64,000 nucleotides of DNA from Auanema rhodensis. Its lineage: Eukaryota > Nematoda > Chromadorea > Rhabditida > Rhabditidae. A program made the position numbers and the translations under genes. The stretch is from the NCBI GenBank assembly GCA_964057225.1, contig OZ059898.1, positions 13,045,767 through 13,109,766 of the forward strand, written 5' to 3'. Of this stretch, positions 45,277 to 56,117 are shown piece by piece. Positions within the stretch are counted from its first letter, which is position 1. Every line of letters starts with the position of its first letter. The notes below the pieces were generated by a model that saw only the letters and a program-made list of their open reading frames with translations, ran no database searches and was not told the origin of the DNA.

Positions 45277-45309
45277 TTCTCTCTCTTCTTCTCTCTCTCT
45301 TTCTCTCAA
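45188..45309. repeat. (CT)n array
   Basis: About 120 bp of CT repeat with occasional CC and TT interruptions, the longest microsatellite in the window. Confidence 0.9.
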
Positions 45310-48026
45310 AGACCCTCTCTTTTCTAACTATCTTCTTTGATCGCAGCCATTTTTGGGGCCGTCGTCTAGGTCTTCGGAATATAGTCGCCACCTTCGTCGT
45401 CGTAAAAAAGGAAACGCCCTTCTCCTTTTCTCTCTTTCTCTCTCTGTCTCTCTCTTGAATTCTCTCTGTTTTTCTTTCTCATTTTCTCTCTATACTCTTC
45501 TATAATAATAATCTTTTGTCAATTAAAAGATAGCCTTTTTCATCTTTCAGCTTTTCTTTGATTTGATTATGTTATGTTCCATCATGTTATGCCATCTAGT
45601 ATGCCCTTTCATCAAACTTCATTTGTTTCCAATCAAATGATATATTCCATGTATAGTAGTTGTTACCTGTTTCTCGTACAACCCTTCGTTCCACCTATCT
45701 ATGTGCTTTCTTCTTCTTTTTCTTCTTCTTCTCCGTCGTCTTCGTATTCTGCAATGCTGCCATCATGACCACAATCACATCCACTGTACCTTCTCAGAAA
45801 CTAAGACCCCGATACATTGACAAAGATGCTCCAGAAAATGAAAACATCATGTATATACACAGATCATTCGTAACAATGACTTGTTCTTCATACCCTATAC
45901 TGATCTACTATCAATCCTCATCACTGTATACGCTAGTTTGCCCCCATCTGATTCTCACTAACCGTCGTCGTTTCTACTTTGCCATGTTTGAAGGCAGACT
46001 TGTTCTATTGACCACAATCTGGTCGTTTTCTCCCCCATCGTTTCATTCGATTTGAGTCTCCAAAAACGCCTTTTCAATTCCTTCTGTGAACTTGCCGCAC
46101 ACATGTTGGCTGACTCTGTCCTCCTCTTCGGAAATCAAAGAAATTTCACACCTTCCCTTTGCTGTTTAGAAACTGTTCGATGTGCTTAAAGATTGCAATG
46201 AATATTCTGCTTTCACACCCCAGGTCCCACCCATCTATTCTCCAGATTCTAGCCCAAGCTATGTAGTACGAATGAATATCATTTGTTTATATCTATATTC
46301 TGAACTTTTTGTTAAAGAAACAAATAAATTTTGTTGATTAAAACATTGCTGATACACGCTTTTCATTCAGATGGTATCTATCTTCATTCAAATCTCTCCC
46401 CCTTTCTCTCACTGTTTAGCCCAATTTTCTGTTATTTTCTTCGCCTCTCACAAGCCCATCTTTCACATTTGATTATTCTTTATCATTTAGAACTTTTTGC
46501 ATCTTTTCATCTCAACTAGATATGTCGCAACGGCTATCTTTCTTATGATTTTGTGCTTATTCTTTGCCAATATTTCTTCCCAGCTGCCTCCTCGTCGTTT
46601 TCACTCATTCTGTTTGTCATATCACGGTCCTAACCGGTCTTATCCCCCTCTCTCAATCTCTCTCTCCCTCTCTTTTTCTCTCTTTTGTCTTAGTTCTCTC
46701 TCATTTTCGAACTACTCTAATTCTCATAATCTTTCATTTTCTTACAATCTTTGTTTTCTTATACCTCTCATACAATCCTCTCAACTCTCTTAACGTCCTA
46801 GAATATGATTTTCTCGCTTGTTCTCTAGATCATTAGTGTTCTACCCACGATTACTATCTGCTAAATAGGGAAGAAAACCACAAAGCTTCTGTTGGCAAAT
46901 GATATTTACATCAATAGATTGAGTCAATCATTGTATTACATGTGCATTTCACTCAAATTCTTGTCGTGTTTTCCATCTTCTCAGCGAATTGTGTTACTTT
47001 CATAGCGCTGCAAGAAGGTGCATAATACCTGAAAACATGCTTTGAATGGTTCTTCTGGCTGTTGAAATGTCTTTACTCATTCACCATCATCTCACTCATT
47101 CTCATTCTCTCTCTCTCTCTCTCTTTCTCTTCAGATATCAAATGCCCCACCCATCTCTTGAGGTTTCATCCACTCAACATTTTTCATGACACTCCCACAT
47201 TTCCATTTTTTTCCCTCAAAACTCATAGCCATATCAGGAAATTGCATAACTTCCTCTAATGAACTAGAATATACAGCTCATAAGCTGATCAACATCTTCA
47301 CATGAATCTCTTTTCTCTTCTATTTATCTCTTCAATGCATTGTCTGTCTGTTTCAATAAGTACGACCAATTGATGGCTTTCTTATCCTACCGTTCAACGC
47401 TAATCAAAAATCAGCTATATATCAATCACGTATGTCAATGATTACTTGATCAGCCAATGGTTATAAAAATGTATTTAATTATATTTTTATTATGATCTTT
47501 GACTAGCTAAATTCATTTCAATCTTCTATTCTTTGACAAAAAAAGGCGAAAAGAGATATGAAAAACGTTTTGCAAGTTGTCTGACGTCGTCACCGACTTG
47601 AAACATTGTCTACTTCGTCTGTATTTCTCTTTTATTCTTCTGGACAGTCTTCGTGCTTCATGAAGCTTGTCTCATCGAGTTATTACCTCTAGATTCTACT
47701 GTCTCCACCCTCCATTTCGTTCTTTTTGCTTACAAATTTCTCTCTTGTTCTCAGTTTTCAGGCCCAAAGCAAAACACATTCTCAGACAACTTTTTAGGTT
47801 GATTCATTTATGTTTGTTTCACCCCTATACAGTTTGCAGTAACATTATTTATAACCGTATCTTTCTGCGCTACTTACTTCCACGGTGACATACTGTGAGC
47901 AGTTTCTGATGATGAACTCTCATCTTCTTGCTTTTCTTGTGTCGTCGGTGTGAATGTCATCACATATACCACTTTAACTAACTATGAATTCAAAAACTGT
48001 CCGGACGTTTACGTTGAAGTCGTCAG

Positions 48027-48112
48027 GTTATAGCTAAGGAAACACCACGCCCTATTACGACCGGACGCGGTTACTCCCATGACGATGATGATGGTTCAGT
48101 TCAGCGTACTAT
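48027..48112 (+). CDS. Possible exon of unknown gene
   Basis: Plus-strand open stretch reading VIAKETPRPITTGRGYSHDD, then DDGSVQRTIW, bounded by a GTCGTCAG or GTTGAAG acceptor-like site and a TG/GTTTTT donor. Another such stretch at about 45764-45848 reads VPSQKLRPRYIDKDAPENEN and ends in AT/GTATAT. They could belong to the 5' part of the membrane-protein gene at 48833, but I could not make all phases agree. Confidence 0.22.
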
Positions 48113-48224
48113 CTGGTTTTTTAAATTAATTTGTCCTCTTAAGTAATAAATAAATAAATATTATATGTTTATATGTTTATAACTATAAATACATTCATTT
48201 TTTGTAAATATAATTAAAATAATA

Positions 48225-48244
48225 TTCACGTAAAACGTGAACGT
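48225..48244. repeat. Perfect TTCACGT-AAA-ACGTGAA inverted repeat
   Basis: Seven-base arms separated by three bases at 48225-48241, followed by another CGT. Member of the dispersed ACGTGAA motif family. Confidence 0.7.
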
Positions 48245-48337
48245 TTAAGCAATTCTAATTATATGATAACGAGAAAAAGAGATCCAAAAAGTCATTTTCA
48301 TACATGTTAACCTGCTGTACGGTTGTTTTCTCTCCCC

Positions 48338-48387
<50 letters not shown>

Positions 48388-48832
48388 ATTTCTCTATCTC
48401 TCTTTACCTATCTCTCTGTATTTCTCTCCAATTTTTAGTTTTCATAGTTCTTCTTCTTCCTTTTTTGTGTATTACTTTAAATCCTTATATGTGTATGTTC
48501 AGTTACTCTTTGTCATGAATTCTGTTCCATTTTGGCTTGTCGTTTGATACGATTCGTAGGTCGACAATGTCTTTCAGCAGTTACCCCCCTCCCACCCCCC
48601 AACCCTGATGTCTTTCTTGACAATTAGCGTAAATGTATCGTCAAGAATAATGATCTAAGAAGAGAAAATATCTAACTGTATCGAATTAAAATTCTATTTT
48701 TCTTATTGATTTTCTAATTGTTGAATGGTTTTGAATGTTTTTTTTTGCATCTGATTTCCATTTTCTATAAAACATTCGCCTTATAACAATAAAAGTACTT
48801 TTAATCTTTTTACATTCAATTTCTATTTATAG

Positions 48833-49837
48833 GTAATGGTTGAGATCGCTCTCCAAGGGGAGAGCAAAGGAATTCTCTATGAAGGTTATTCCAAAGCTTT
48901 TCGTCAATGTATCTTTGAAGAAGGTAACGTGAATGGCCGAAATGAGCGATATGAATTCAGGTATAGATGAGTTTTGAAAGAAGAAAATTTCAATCTTTTC
49001 GCTTCAGATGTGATTATGATTTGGAATGTTGCGGCAGAAGCTGTTGTATTCCAGAAGATGTCACAATCCCATTATGGTAAATCTTATATGAGATTTGGAT
49101 TATTGTTCATGTTTTTCTTCAATTCTTCAGGCTCATCATCATTTTCATTATTCTTTTGCTTATTCTCTTGGCTGCTGCTCTTCTAACTCTTGCTTATATC
49201 TGTGCCAAGAGACGTAAACCAAAACCAAAAAAAGGTTAGTTGATCTAATCATATGTACTTATTTCTCAGCATGTTTTTTTCTTTTTCCTTTCACCCGTTC
49301 ATACCCTAGTTTTGCAAAAACAACATTACTCACAGTTCTCCATCCTTTTCTATAACATTTGCATGGCATTTTTCAGATTTCGTGGACGGAACTGCTACTA
49401 AAGGTAGCTATACAGCTCTTGAAACTGGTCGAAATGGACGTTCCAATGGTGCCTTCAATGATCGTGAACGTCTGATGAACGAGCACGATACATATAGCTC
49501 TCCAGATCACATGTATGGTGGATATGGTAATCGAACGTATAGCCACAGTGGCAGCGGACGTCCATACTACACGCAGTATGGCCGTGGAGCTGCTGGAACT
49601 GGAGGTACGAGCGGCGGCTACAACATCGATGATCCCGGCATGGTACGTGATGTAGCTATATCAAAGCGGATGGATGGATATAATGCTGGGCCAGGCGGAC
49701 GACGAGATTCACGTGTGACTGTGAGGAGCGATGATGGAGGCTCCGTAGTCCGACATCACGAGAAAATAGAAGAAAGCTTTAGACAAGAAATTACATACGA
49801 ACGACCTGATTCAACTGATTCTCGGGAAATGCTCTAA
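48833..49837 (+). CDS. Cysteine-rich single-pass membrane protein (isoform ending at 49837)
   Basis: Exon from 48833 (after TTTATAG) or start ATG 48836: VEIALQGESKGILYEGYSKA, leading to a compact Cys cluster, CDYDLECCGRSCCIP (about 49006-49058), then one membrane helix (LIIIFIILLLILLAAALLTL, about 49130-49190), a stop-transfer run KRRKPKPKK, and a Gly/Tyr/Ser/Arg-rich cytosolic tail of about 150 residues ending PDSTDSREML. The Cys-Cys pair layout next to the membrane resembles the WBP1/VOPP1 or CX-module type, but I would not assign a family. No signal peptide is visible, so an upstream exon is probably missing; at present this is a 5'-incomplete model. The last intron is about 145 bp. Confidence 0.65.
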
Positions 49838-50577
49838 ATGCTTCTGATTATGTTAATTATATTGCATCAGAACAAACGATCTTTCGAGAATATAATCAGA
49901 TATTACTTTGAATCAAGAAATCTCTAACTAAACTATATAATATATCTTATATATCCAGTATGTTTTACTATTTCTGATAACTTTTCATGAAAAAGTATGT
50001 TTTTTTTCCAGCTTATAAAATCCTTTTAGTATTTTTCAGCTTAAAGCATGTCCTTCTATAAGATTTCTCTCTTCTAACTAATAACGTGATTCATCATATC
50101 TATCTCTTTATCCATTCTTTTACTTAAATTTCATAATAATTTTTATATTTTCTATATATATATACATATAGTATAGATATATATATACATATAAATATAT
50201 ATAAATATCAATTTTCATTTTACATGCTTTGTGTATGTATCTCTGTATGTGTGTATGTGTGTGTGTGTGTGTATGTGTGCGATTTTTCTCTTAAATTGTA
50301 CCTATTCTAATACCAAATGTAACATATTTCCCTTTTCATTTATCATCATTTTCCAACAAAAATAAAATTTTAAAGAAATATAGATATATATAGATAGATA
50401 TATAGATATATGATTATTGATTAAAATATAATAATAATTATACAAATGCATGAGTACCGTCAAACTAATAGTTATAACAGATTCTATTCGGATTATACTT
50501 ATACCAATTACCTTGACAACAACTACCCAATTGATAGAAAAGCAAAAAAAATATTTGAGAATTCAATTCATTTTTAG

Positions 50578-51267
50578 AAAAGTTCATACCATCACCTATG
50601 AAAGAAGAAAGCATCTCTGCCCCAACTCCAGTCAAAATCGTTCAACGTTCAGAAGATGAGATTAGTCGTGTGATGGTACCAGATCATATGGAAGCTGTTC
50701 CTCTTAATCCTCAACGAGCTCAAATGGCATTCTACAGGTCACAAACTGAGCAAATCGCGAGCTATAATCCAGTTGATTAACGAATCAAATAACTTCTTGA
50801 GCTATTTAATTCATTTAAATATTATTTTTGATTTTTGATTTTTCGAAAAAAAATCAGAAAATTAATGAGAAAACGACAAAACGAACGTGCTTTCCATACA
50901 ATTTTTTCAAACATAGTGAAGCATATAAGTAATGAGATTTTAAAAAATAGGAAGAACTTAATGAAAAGCGTAATATTTTGAAAACTCAACTTAATTTTAA
51001 ATTTATATAAATATTCTTTTTATATTTAAATTTTTTTCTTAAATTAGTTATTAACTGATGAGCCATATAAATAATATATTCAATGATTCAGTTATTGTAT
51101 TGTAATTTTTTTAATTTTTAATATTACAAAAGCAAATTTCAAAAAAATTATTTTAAATTAAAAATTGTAAAATTTTAATAATTTGCATATTTTATTCACT
51201 ATCGCCACTACTGTCTCTCATCCATATACTCGTGTCCAATATCTCTGTCTGTCTCTCTGTCTCCCTT

Positions 51268-51304
<37 letters not shown>

Positions 51305-51852
51305 TATAACTCCCTCATACATATATATATATATCGTATACCATCGTCAATTATTATATAGTAAAAGAAAAATTTTTGTTTTTAAATAAAGACTTTTGTC
51401 AGATTTTTTGTTTCCAAATTCAGTTGAAGAATATATAGGTTAGAGGGGGGGGGAGGTATATTGGTGAGCTTTAGAGAGATACTTGACAGAGATATGGGCT
51501 TGATATGAATGGATAGGGTGGGCTTGATGGTATTAATGATGAAACGAATGCCAATATGAATAACTGAAGCAAATCTTGTTCATCGTTTTCGTTTTAGACC
51601 ATTTGTACCGGATGATATGGAAGAAACTACAATGCCAGCTCCCCTACGTGGATCAGTTAGCTATCACTCAGTTGCTGAACTAGGTCATAGCAAAGTTCCA
51701 GCTATCAAGTAAGTGATACATCTTGAAACAAAATGTTTTCAATTATCATTGTAAACCACTTGATTCATTGCAGTCCAATTGATCAGCCAAAAGGTGCACA
51801 TGCTGAGAAAATGTATAAGAGACCAGGATTTGATAATGTTCCATCATATTAA
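50578..51852 (+). CDS. Downstream coding exons, probably alternative C-terminus of the same gene
   Basis: Exon from 50578 (TTTTTAG acceptor, phase 1) encodes FIPSPMKEESISAPTPVKIV and continues to MVPDHMEAVPLNPQRAQMAF. It either reads on to a stop at 50780 (ending ASYNPVD) or uses a donor at 50737 to join 51598-51708 (FVPDDMEETTMPAPLRGSVS) and then 51774-51852 (ending KRPGFDNVPSY). Both versions are in phase. To join the membrane-protein gene, a phase-1 donor inside the 49379-49837 exon would be needed (for example GGATATG/GTAATC at about 49526). Alternatively this is an independent trans-spliced gene starting at ATG 50598. Low-complexity, no known domain. A GT/TG repeat and ATAT runs fill 50150-50420, and a CT array lies at 51240-51304. 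Confidence 0.5.
51444..51456. repeat. G9 run
   Basis: Uninterrupted G at 51445-51453 inside the large intron before 51598. Confidence 0.9.
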
Positions 51853-52218
51853 TATCAATATTTCACGTCAGCATATGAAATTGACTCTGAAAATTTATTT
51901 TCATTGCCATTATAGAGTTTTATTTTTTTGAATTTTTTCTGAAATAAAAGATTTTAATATAATAAACATGAAAGATTTTCAAGAAATAAGTGCATTATCA
52001 CCAAATTCAGAATATGGCGTGAGCTTCACTTTGTTATAATATCATTTTAATTCTGAAAAGACGTGAAAGCGGTTGTTGTTAACATTGCTTTTTTTGCTGG
52101 AAATAACTTTGAATTAAAATAAATGTAATTATATTCAAAATCGATGCTTATATTTTGATTTTTAAGTATGCTTCTATACATCTGGGGGGATACCCGCCCA
52201 GACCCCCCGGGTTTGACA

Positions 52219-52416
52219 TTGGGCACTCCCGCTGTATTAGATTTATATGCAGTGCCCAAAAACGAACTTTCTGATAAAATCTAAACTTTTTCGTCTCATC
52301 TTCTTCTTATTATTCAGAAAACTTTAATTATTCTGTTAAAATTTTGGGCCAGCGCATTAGCATAAGCATGCGCCACAGAGGAAGGCGGTGGCAACTACTA
52401 AACAAGCGCCCAAAAT
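52219..52416. mobile_element. Possible small foldback/MITE-like insertion in the left arm
   Basis: Within the extra sequence of the left arm are two hairpins sharing similar tips: TTGGGCACT (52219-52227) pairs with AGTGCCCAA (52251-52259), and ATTTTGGGC (52341-52349) pairs with GCCCAAAAT (52408-52416). Local GC is far above the surroundings. No coding capacity. The absence of the segment from the other arm supports insertion, though deletion on the other side is also possible. Confidence 0.4.
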
Positions 52417-52542
52417 AGATTTGATGCTATTTTTACTATATATTATATTTTCTTAATTATTCTAATTATAATGAAATGAAAGAAGGTTAGAAATCTTTAT
52501 TCATATAGATGTTACAAGATGAATATCATTGATTCTTCTTTC

Positions 52543-52893
52543 TTACCAACCGTTGGCATCCCAGCACTTCATGGTCTTGTTGAATTCTTGGACAGTCATA
52601 CAGCACCTAGAATGAAATCAAGTTGGAACTTGAAGTCAAAACTTGAAGCCTTACATGTAGTAGTTGTTGTTACAGTTGTGCATCTGAATATCAAGACATC
52701 TCTTATAACACTTGTCAGCACACCAGGTTTCTCTCCAGCTGAAAAGCTCAAAGTAAGGTTAGAAACTCAGAAGATACAACGTTTGAGGGATGGAAGCTTC
52801 ACAGTTAGATCCAGCAAGAGTTCCGTGACAGTAGTCAACGCAGGAAGCATAGGCAGCAGCAATGCAGACAGCAAGAACGATGAGGAGTTTCAT
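52543..52893 (-). CDS. Small secreted cysteine-rich protein, copy 1
   Basis: Three exons on the minus strand, start ATG 52891-52893, stop 52543-52545. Signal peptide MKLLIVLAVCIAAAYA; mature part begins SCVDYCHGTLAGSNC, continues WCADKCYKRC and NCNNNYYMCC, and ends KCWDANGW. About 86 residues, ten Cys in the mature part, which would allow five disulphides. It is the mirror copy of the gene at 53288; the visible coding difference is TVQEF here against TVKEF there. Both introns and splice sites are intact. Function unknown; secretion and disulphide bonding are inferred. No known domain recognised. Confidence 0.75.
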
Positions 52894-53287
52894 TCTGAAA
52901 GTTTGAGTTTCAAGTTGGAAAGTTGAAAAGTTGGAAGCTGAAAAGGTGAAGGATATGCTGGATGATGATGATGTTCTACTCTAAAAGAAAGCTTTATATA
53001 GCTGAATTTACAACCGGGGAGATGCAACTCATGCTGTTTGTTAACTATATATAATATAATTATAATATATATTAAATACATATAGTTTATACAAATAAAA
53101 GTTTAAAAAATGTATTCAATTCATCTCTATAATTCATTTCATGAAAAACAGCATGAAATCTTCTATATTTTGCTATAAAAACCCTCACATAAGCTACAGA
53201 TCATCATTACCATCATCATCCAGCATATCCTTCACCTTTCCAGCTTCAAACTTTTCAACTTTCAAACTTGAAATTTGACCTTTCAGA

Positions 53288-53639
53288 ATGAAACTCCTCA
53301 TCGTTCTTGCTGTCTGTATTGCTGCTGCCTATGCTTCCTGCGTTGACTACTGTCACGGAACTCTTGCTGGATCTAACTGCGAAGCTTCCATCCCCCAAAC
53401 GTTGTATCTTCCCGAATTTCTAACCTTACTTTGAGCTTTTCAGCTGGAGAGAAACCTGGTGTGCTGACAAGTGTTATAAGAGATGTCTTGATATTCAGAT
53501 GCACAACTGTAACAACAACTACTACATGTAAGGCTTCAAGTTTTGACTTCAAGTTCCAACTTGATTTCATTCTAGGTGTTGTATGACTGTCAAAGAATTC
53601 AACAAGACCATGAAGTGCTGGGATGCCAACGGTTGGTAA
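53288..53639 (+). CDS. Small secreted cysteine-rich protein, copy 2
   Basis: Same three-exon structure on the plus strand: start 53288, first donor AAAC/GTTGTA, second exon opening with CTGGAGAG after CTTTTCAG, third exon after TTCTAG, stop 53637-53639. Protein as for copy 1: signal peptide, then CVDYCHG, CADKCYKRC, CC and KCW elements. The ATG follows a TTTCAGA acceptor-like sequence. Together with copy 1 it forms a head-to-head pair about 395 bp apart, so the region between (52894-53287) must hold both promoters. A TATAAAA motif at 53174 and poly(A) signal AATAAA at about 53681 fit a complete gene. Confidence 0.78.
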
Positions 53640-53792
53640 GAAAGAAGAATCAATGATATTCATCTTGTAACATCTATATGAATAAAGATTTCTAACCTTC
53701 TTTCATTTCATTATAATTAGAATAATTAAGAAAATAGTTTGTATAGTTAACAGTATACAACCGCTTTCACGTCTTTTCAAAATTAAAATAAG

Positions 53793-54201
53793 ACTTTACC
53801 AATTTAAAATGAACAGACTGTAAGTACTGTCGTACTGTCCGAGACATAAGCTTAAACTTATATCAACTGCCAACAGTTTTTGAATGCTCGGGATACTTCA
53901 TTAATGCTCGGGATACTTAATGGAGACTCCCTGTGTCTACTGCATTAGAGAATCAGGGAATAAATTTGTTAAAAATTATTCATTTTTTTATCGGCATAAT
54001 GGCGTAAAGCCGATAAGAGCCAATTTTTTTTCTAATTTTCAAGTTGTCTGAATAATGTGTTTATTTAAAAATTCACCTGTTTCGCAGCCAGATAATGATA
54101 GACCGGCCCTACTGGCATGAAAAGCAGGTGTTCTTCAATGCACATTTTCGATTATACTATACTATATAACCTAAAAGTTCTAATTTCAACGATCTTCAAC
54201 G
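53793..54201. other. Intergenic
   Basis: Spacer between the inverted repeat and the receptor array. Contains a direct repeat, ATGCTCGGGATACTT, at about 53883 and 53904. No gene seen. Confidence 0.5.
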
Positions 54202-55417
54202 ATGTTTTACATGATCAGTTCGTATATTTGTGGATTTATTGCCTTGGGTTTCTTATGTATTGCATGTTATGCTATTATATTTCATTCACCAAAAAACATG
54301 GATAACGAATTTAAAACTTATTTATGTATACAATGTACTATGTAAGTTTTAATTATATAATTATATAATTTCGATTAAAATTATCTTCTTTTGAAGTGGG
54401 TTATCTACTTCATTTGGTGTATCTTGTGGAGGATTACCTGTATTCGTAGCTCCTTGTCTTGGAGGATACACGACAGGATTCATGAGATATTCAGGAATTT
54501 CATTTTTTCGACAAGTACTAACTTTTTCTCTTGAAATGTATTGTAAGTAAATTACAAAATAAATACAAACTTGGCCATGTTAAGGTCTTGGGGCAGTAAC
54601 CGTCCTCATGTTTTATCTTCGATTTCGAGCTTTTCAAGTACATACACGTCCTAGACAGAATTATATTGTTTATGGTTGGGTAATAGTACAATATGTTCTT
54701 ATTCCAATAACTGTAAACTTGACAACTCATCTTGAAAATATTGAGGAAGTTAAGAGAGATTGTCTAAAGGTTTGGCTTCAGCTTCAGATGTGTTCTCTCA
54801 CATCGTACTTATTCTCAGATATATAAGGGTGATCCTATGGATATCATGCAGGAAGAAACTACAGTTGTATCATTCTCAAAGTCAGGAACTAGTCTTCAGG
54901 TGTATTTTTACGTTACATCACCCAATATCTTAGTGTTTTTCACTGAAATTTGTATATTAACAGCACTTATATTGGTTCGATTTAACGAACTCAAGCAAAG
55001 TATGTCTCAACAAACTCAGAATACACACAAAATGTTTATGAAAATTAATTTTATGCAGGTTTTATTGATTTTTAATTTTTTTTCTGATTTCTTGTCAATA
55101 TTAAGGGCTTTGTTATAGCTGGAATAACTAATTTTACCGTTCTTTCTACTATGCTTCCATATCTTGGAATTTTTATAAATGGTAATTATATAATTAATTA
55201 TAAATATTATTTTTGTTTTTTTAGAAGTTCAAACTTTAGTGGTAGCCTTGGCTTCTGTACATTTTGTTTGTGGAGTTCTGCTAACCCTATATACAGTACC
55301 ATCCTATAGAAATATAATTTTAATATCTTTGGGAGTGAGACAATACCAGAAATATTTCGGAAGAATCACATCCTCCGAGCCCAGTGCTAACTCTGAGCAA
55401 TCAAATCAAAATGGATG
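54202..55417 (+). CDS. SRH-like serpentine chemoreceptor, copy A
   Basis: Start MFYMISSYICGFIALGFLCI gives the first membrane helix, followed by the loop SPKNMDNEFKTYLC. The second exon has the family block LPVFVAPCLGGYTTGF, comparable to P-x(5)-P-x-AGYPLGLL in SRH receptors. The region before helix 6, NTHKMFMKINFMQ, matches the SRH TQ-K-F-AL-IQ position, and the end LTLYTVPSYRNIILI matches the helix 7 tail with its PYR motif. Seven hydrophobic segments in seven exons. These receptors sit in sensory cilia and detect environmental chemicals; ligands are unknown. Stop TGA 55415-55417 overlaps ATG 55410 of the next open frame. SRH versus another Str-superfamily member is uncertain. Confidence 0.72.
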
Positions 55418-55625
55418 AAACATACAAATATGAAATCCGTAGGTTTTTGTTATCTGAATGGAAAATAAATGTCCTGTTCATGGAATTCTCGTTATAGGAC
55501 CTATTATTATATTAAATATTTGTATACATTTCTCTGTGATTGTCACCTTATTCAAAATGTTGCCTCTGAGAAATTTGAAAAGAAACTTTGAGATGAACTC
55601 TTGGCTTCAACTACTTGCTAACGGT
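55410..55625 (+). pseudogene. Orphan receptor-like exon pair
   Basis: ATG 55410 (MDETYKYEI) spliced over a short intron to 55499-55625 gives one helix, PIIILNICIHFSVIVTLFKM, followed by LPLRNLKRNFEMNSWLQLL, typical of the first helix and loop of a nematode serpentine receptor. No in-phase continuation was found: the next acceptor leads to a stop. It may be the remnant of a further receptor gene. Confidence 0.35.
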
Positions 55626-55684
55626 TAAATGATTATTTGCTATTATACTTTTGTAAAATTTAGCATTACTAACTCATTAGAGTG

Positions 55685-55738
55685 AAACGTGAATGAAAAT
55701 ACGTGAAATAAATATACGTGAAAAGAAAATACGTGAAC
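55685..55738. repeat. Four tandem ACGTGAA motifs
   Basis: ACGTGAA at 55687, 55701, 55716 and 55731, spaced 14, 15 and 15 bases, in the spacer between receptor copies A and B. All are in the same orientation. Confidence 0.75.
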
Positions 55739-56117
55739 AAAGATATGCTAATGTATTTTCATGATATTATAGTAAAATTAAAATAAAAGCATAATATTGT
55801 GTGATAATAATATTGTATAATAAACATAAAAGTAGCTAAAAGTTAAATTTATCTTATATGTAAATGGCTGAAAATCTCTTTATTCACATATTATTAATTG
55901 CTTTCTGATGAAATTGTTTTGTTTTGTAGCAGTTTCTTCGAAAATTGATACATTCACCTGATCTGCACGATAAAATAACATGGTAAGTCATGTTATTTTC
56001 TGTGAAAAACTCAACGCAATATGTTGAGCTTCTTTTCTTTATCTGTTGTATTGTTTCAAATTTCTATACATAGAGGTTGGCTTAGCTAAATTTTTTTTAT
56101 TTCAGAGCATCAATCAC

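Larger units (their letters stand above)
43263..48832. other. 5.6-kb gene-poor pyrimidine-rich interval
   Basis: Second CT-rich desert, with (CT)n arrays at 44685-44722, 45188-45309 and 48332-48402 and a GA array at 43783-43808. Two plus-strand stretches look like possible exons (about 45764-45848 and 48027-48112); see separate entry. Purine-rich minus-strand frames look protein-like but contain many stops. Confidence 0.5.
52043..53792. repeat. Large imperfect inverted repeat (about 0.5-kb arms)
   Basis: The left arm (about 52441-52972, with an outer segment 52043-52077) is the reverse complement of the right arm (about 53207-53735, outer segment 53757-53792). Sequence around both stop codons and the 3' flanks match almost base for base; the central spacer is about 235 bp. 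The left arm has about 360 bp of extra sequence (52078-52440) where the right arm has about 20. Each arm carries one full gene. Confidence 0.85.

Noticed and set aside
45118-45391. Arg-Glu repeat ORFs
   Set aside because: Translation of a GA/CT microsatellite.
40860-48120. Protein-like minus-strand frames (Glu/Lys/Asp/Ser-rich), suggesting a decayed giant gene
   Set aside because: Purine-rich DNA always translates to charged, plausible-looking peptides. Stops interrupt every few tens of codons, and splice phases do not link them.
52519-52926. 135-codon plus-strand ORF and its 96-codon twin at 53373-53663 (minus)
   Set aside because: Antisense shadows of the two cysteine-rich genes; they lack signal peptides and introns break the real frame.
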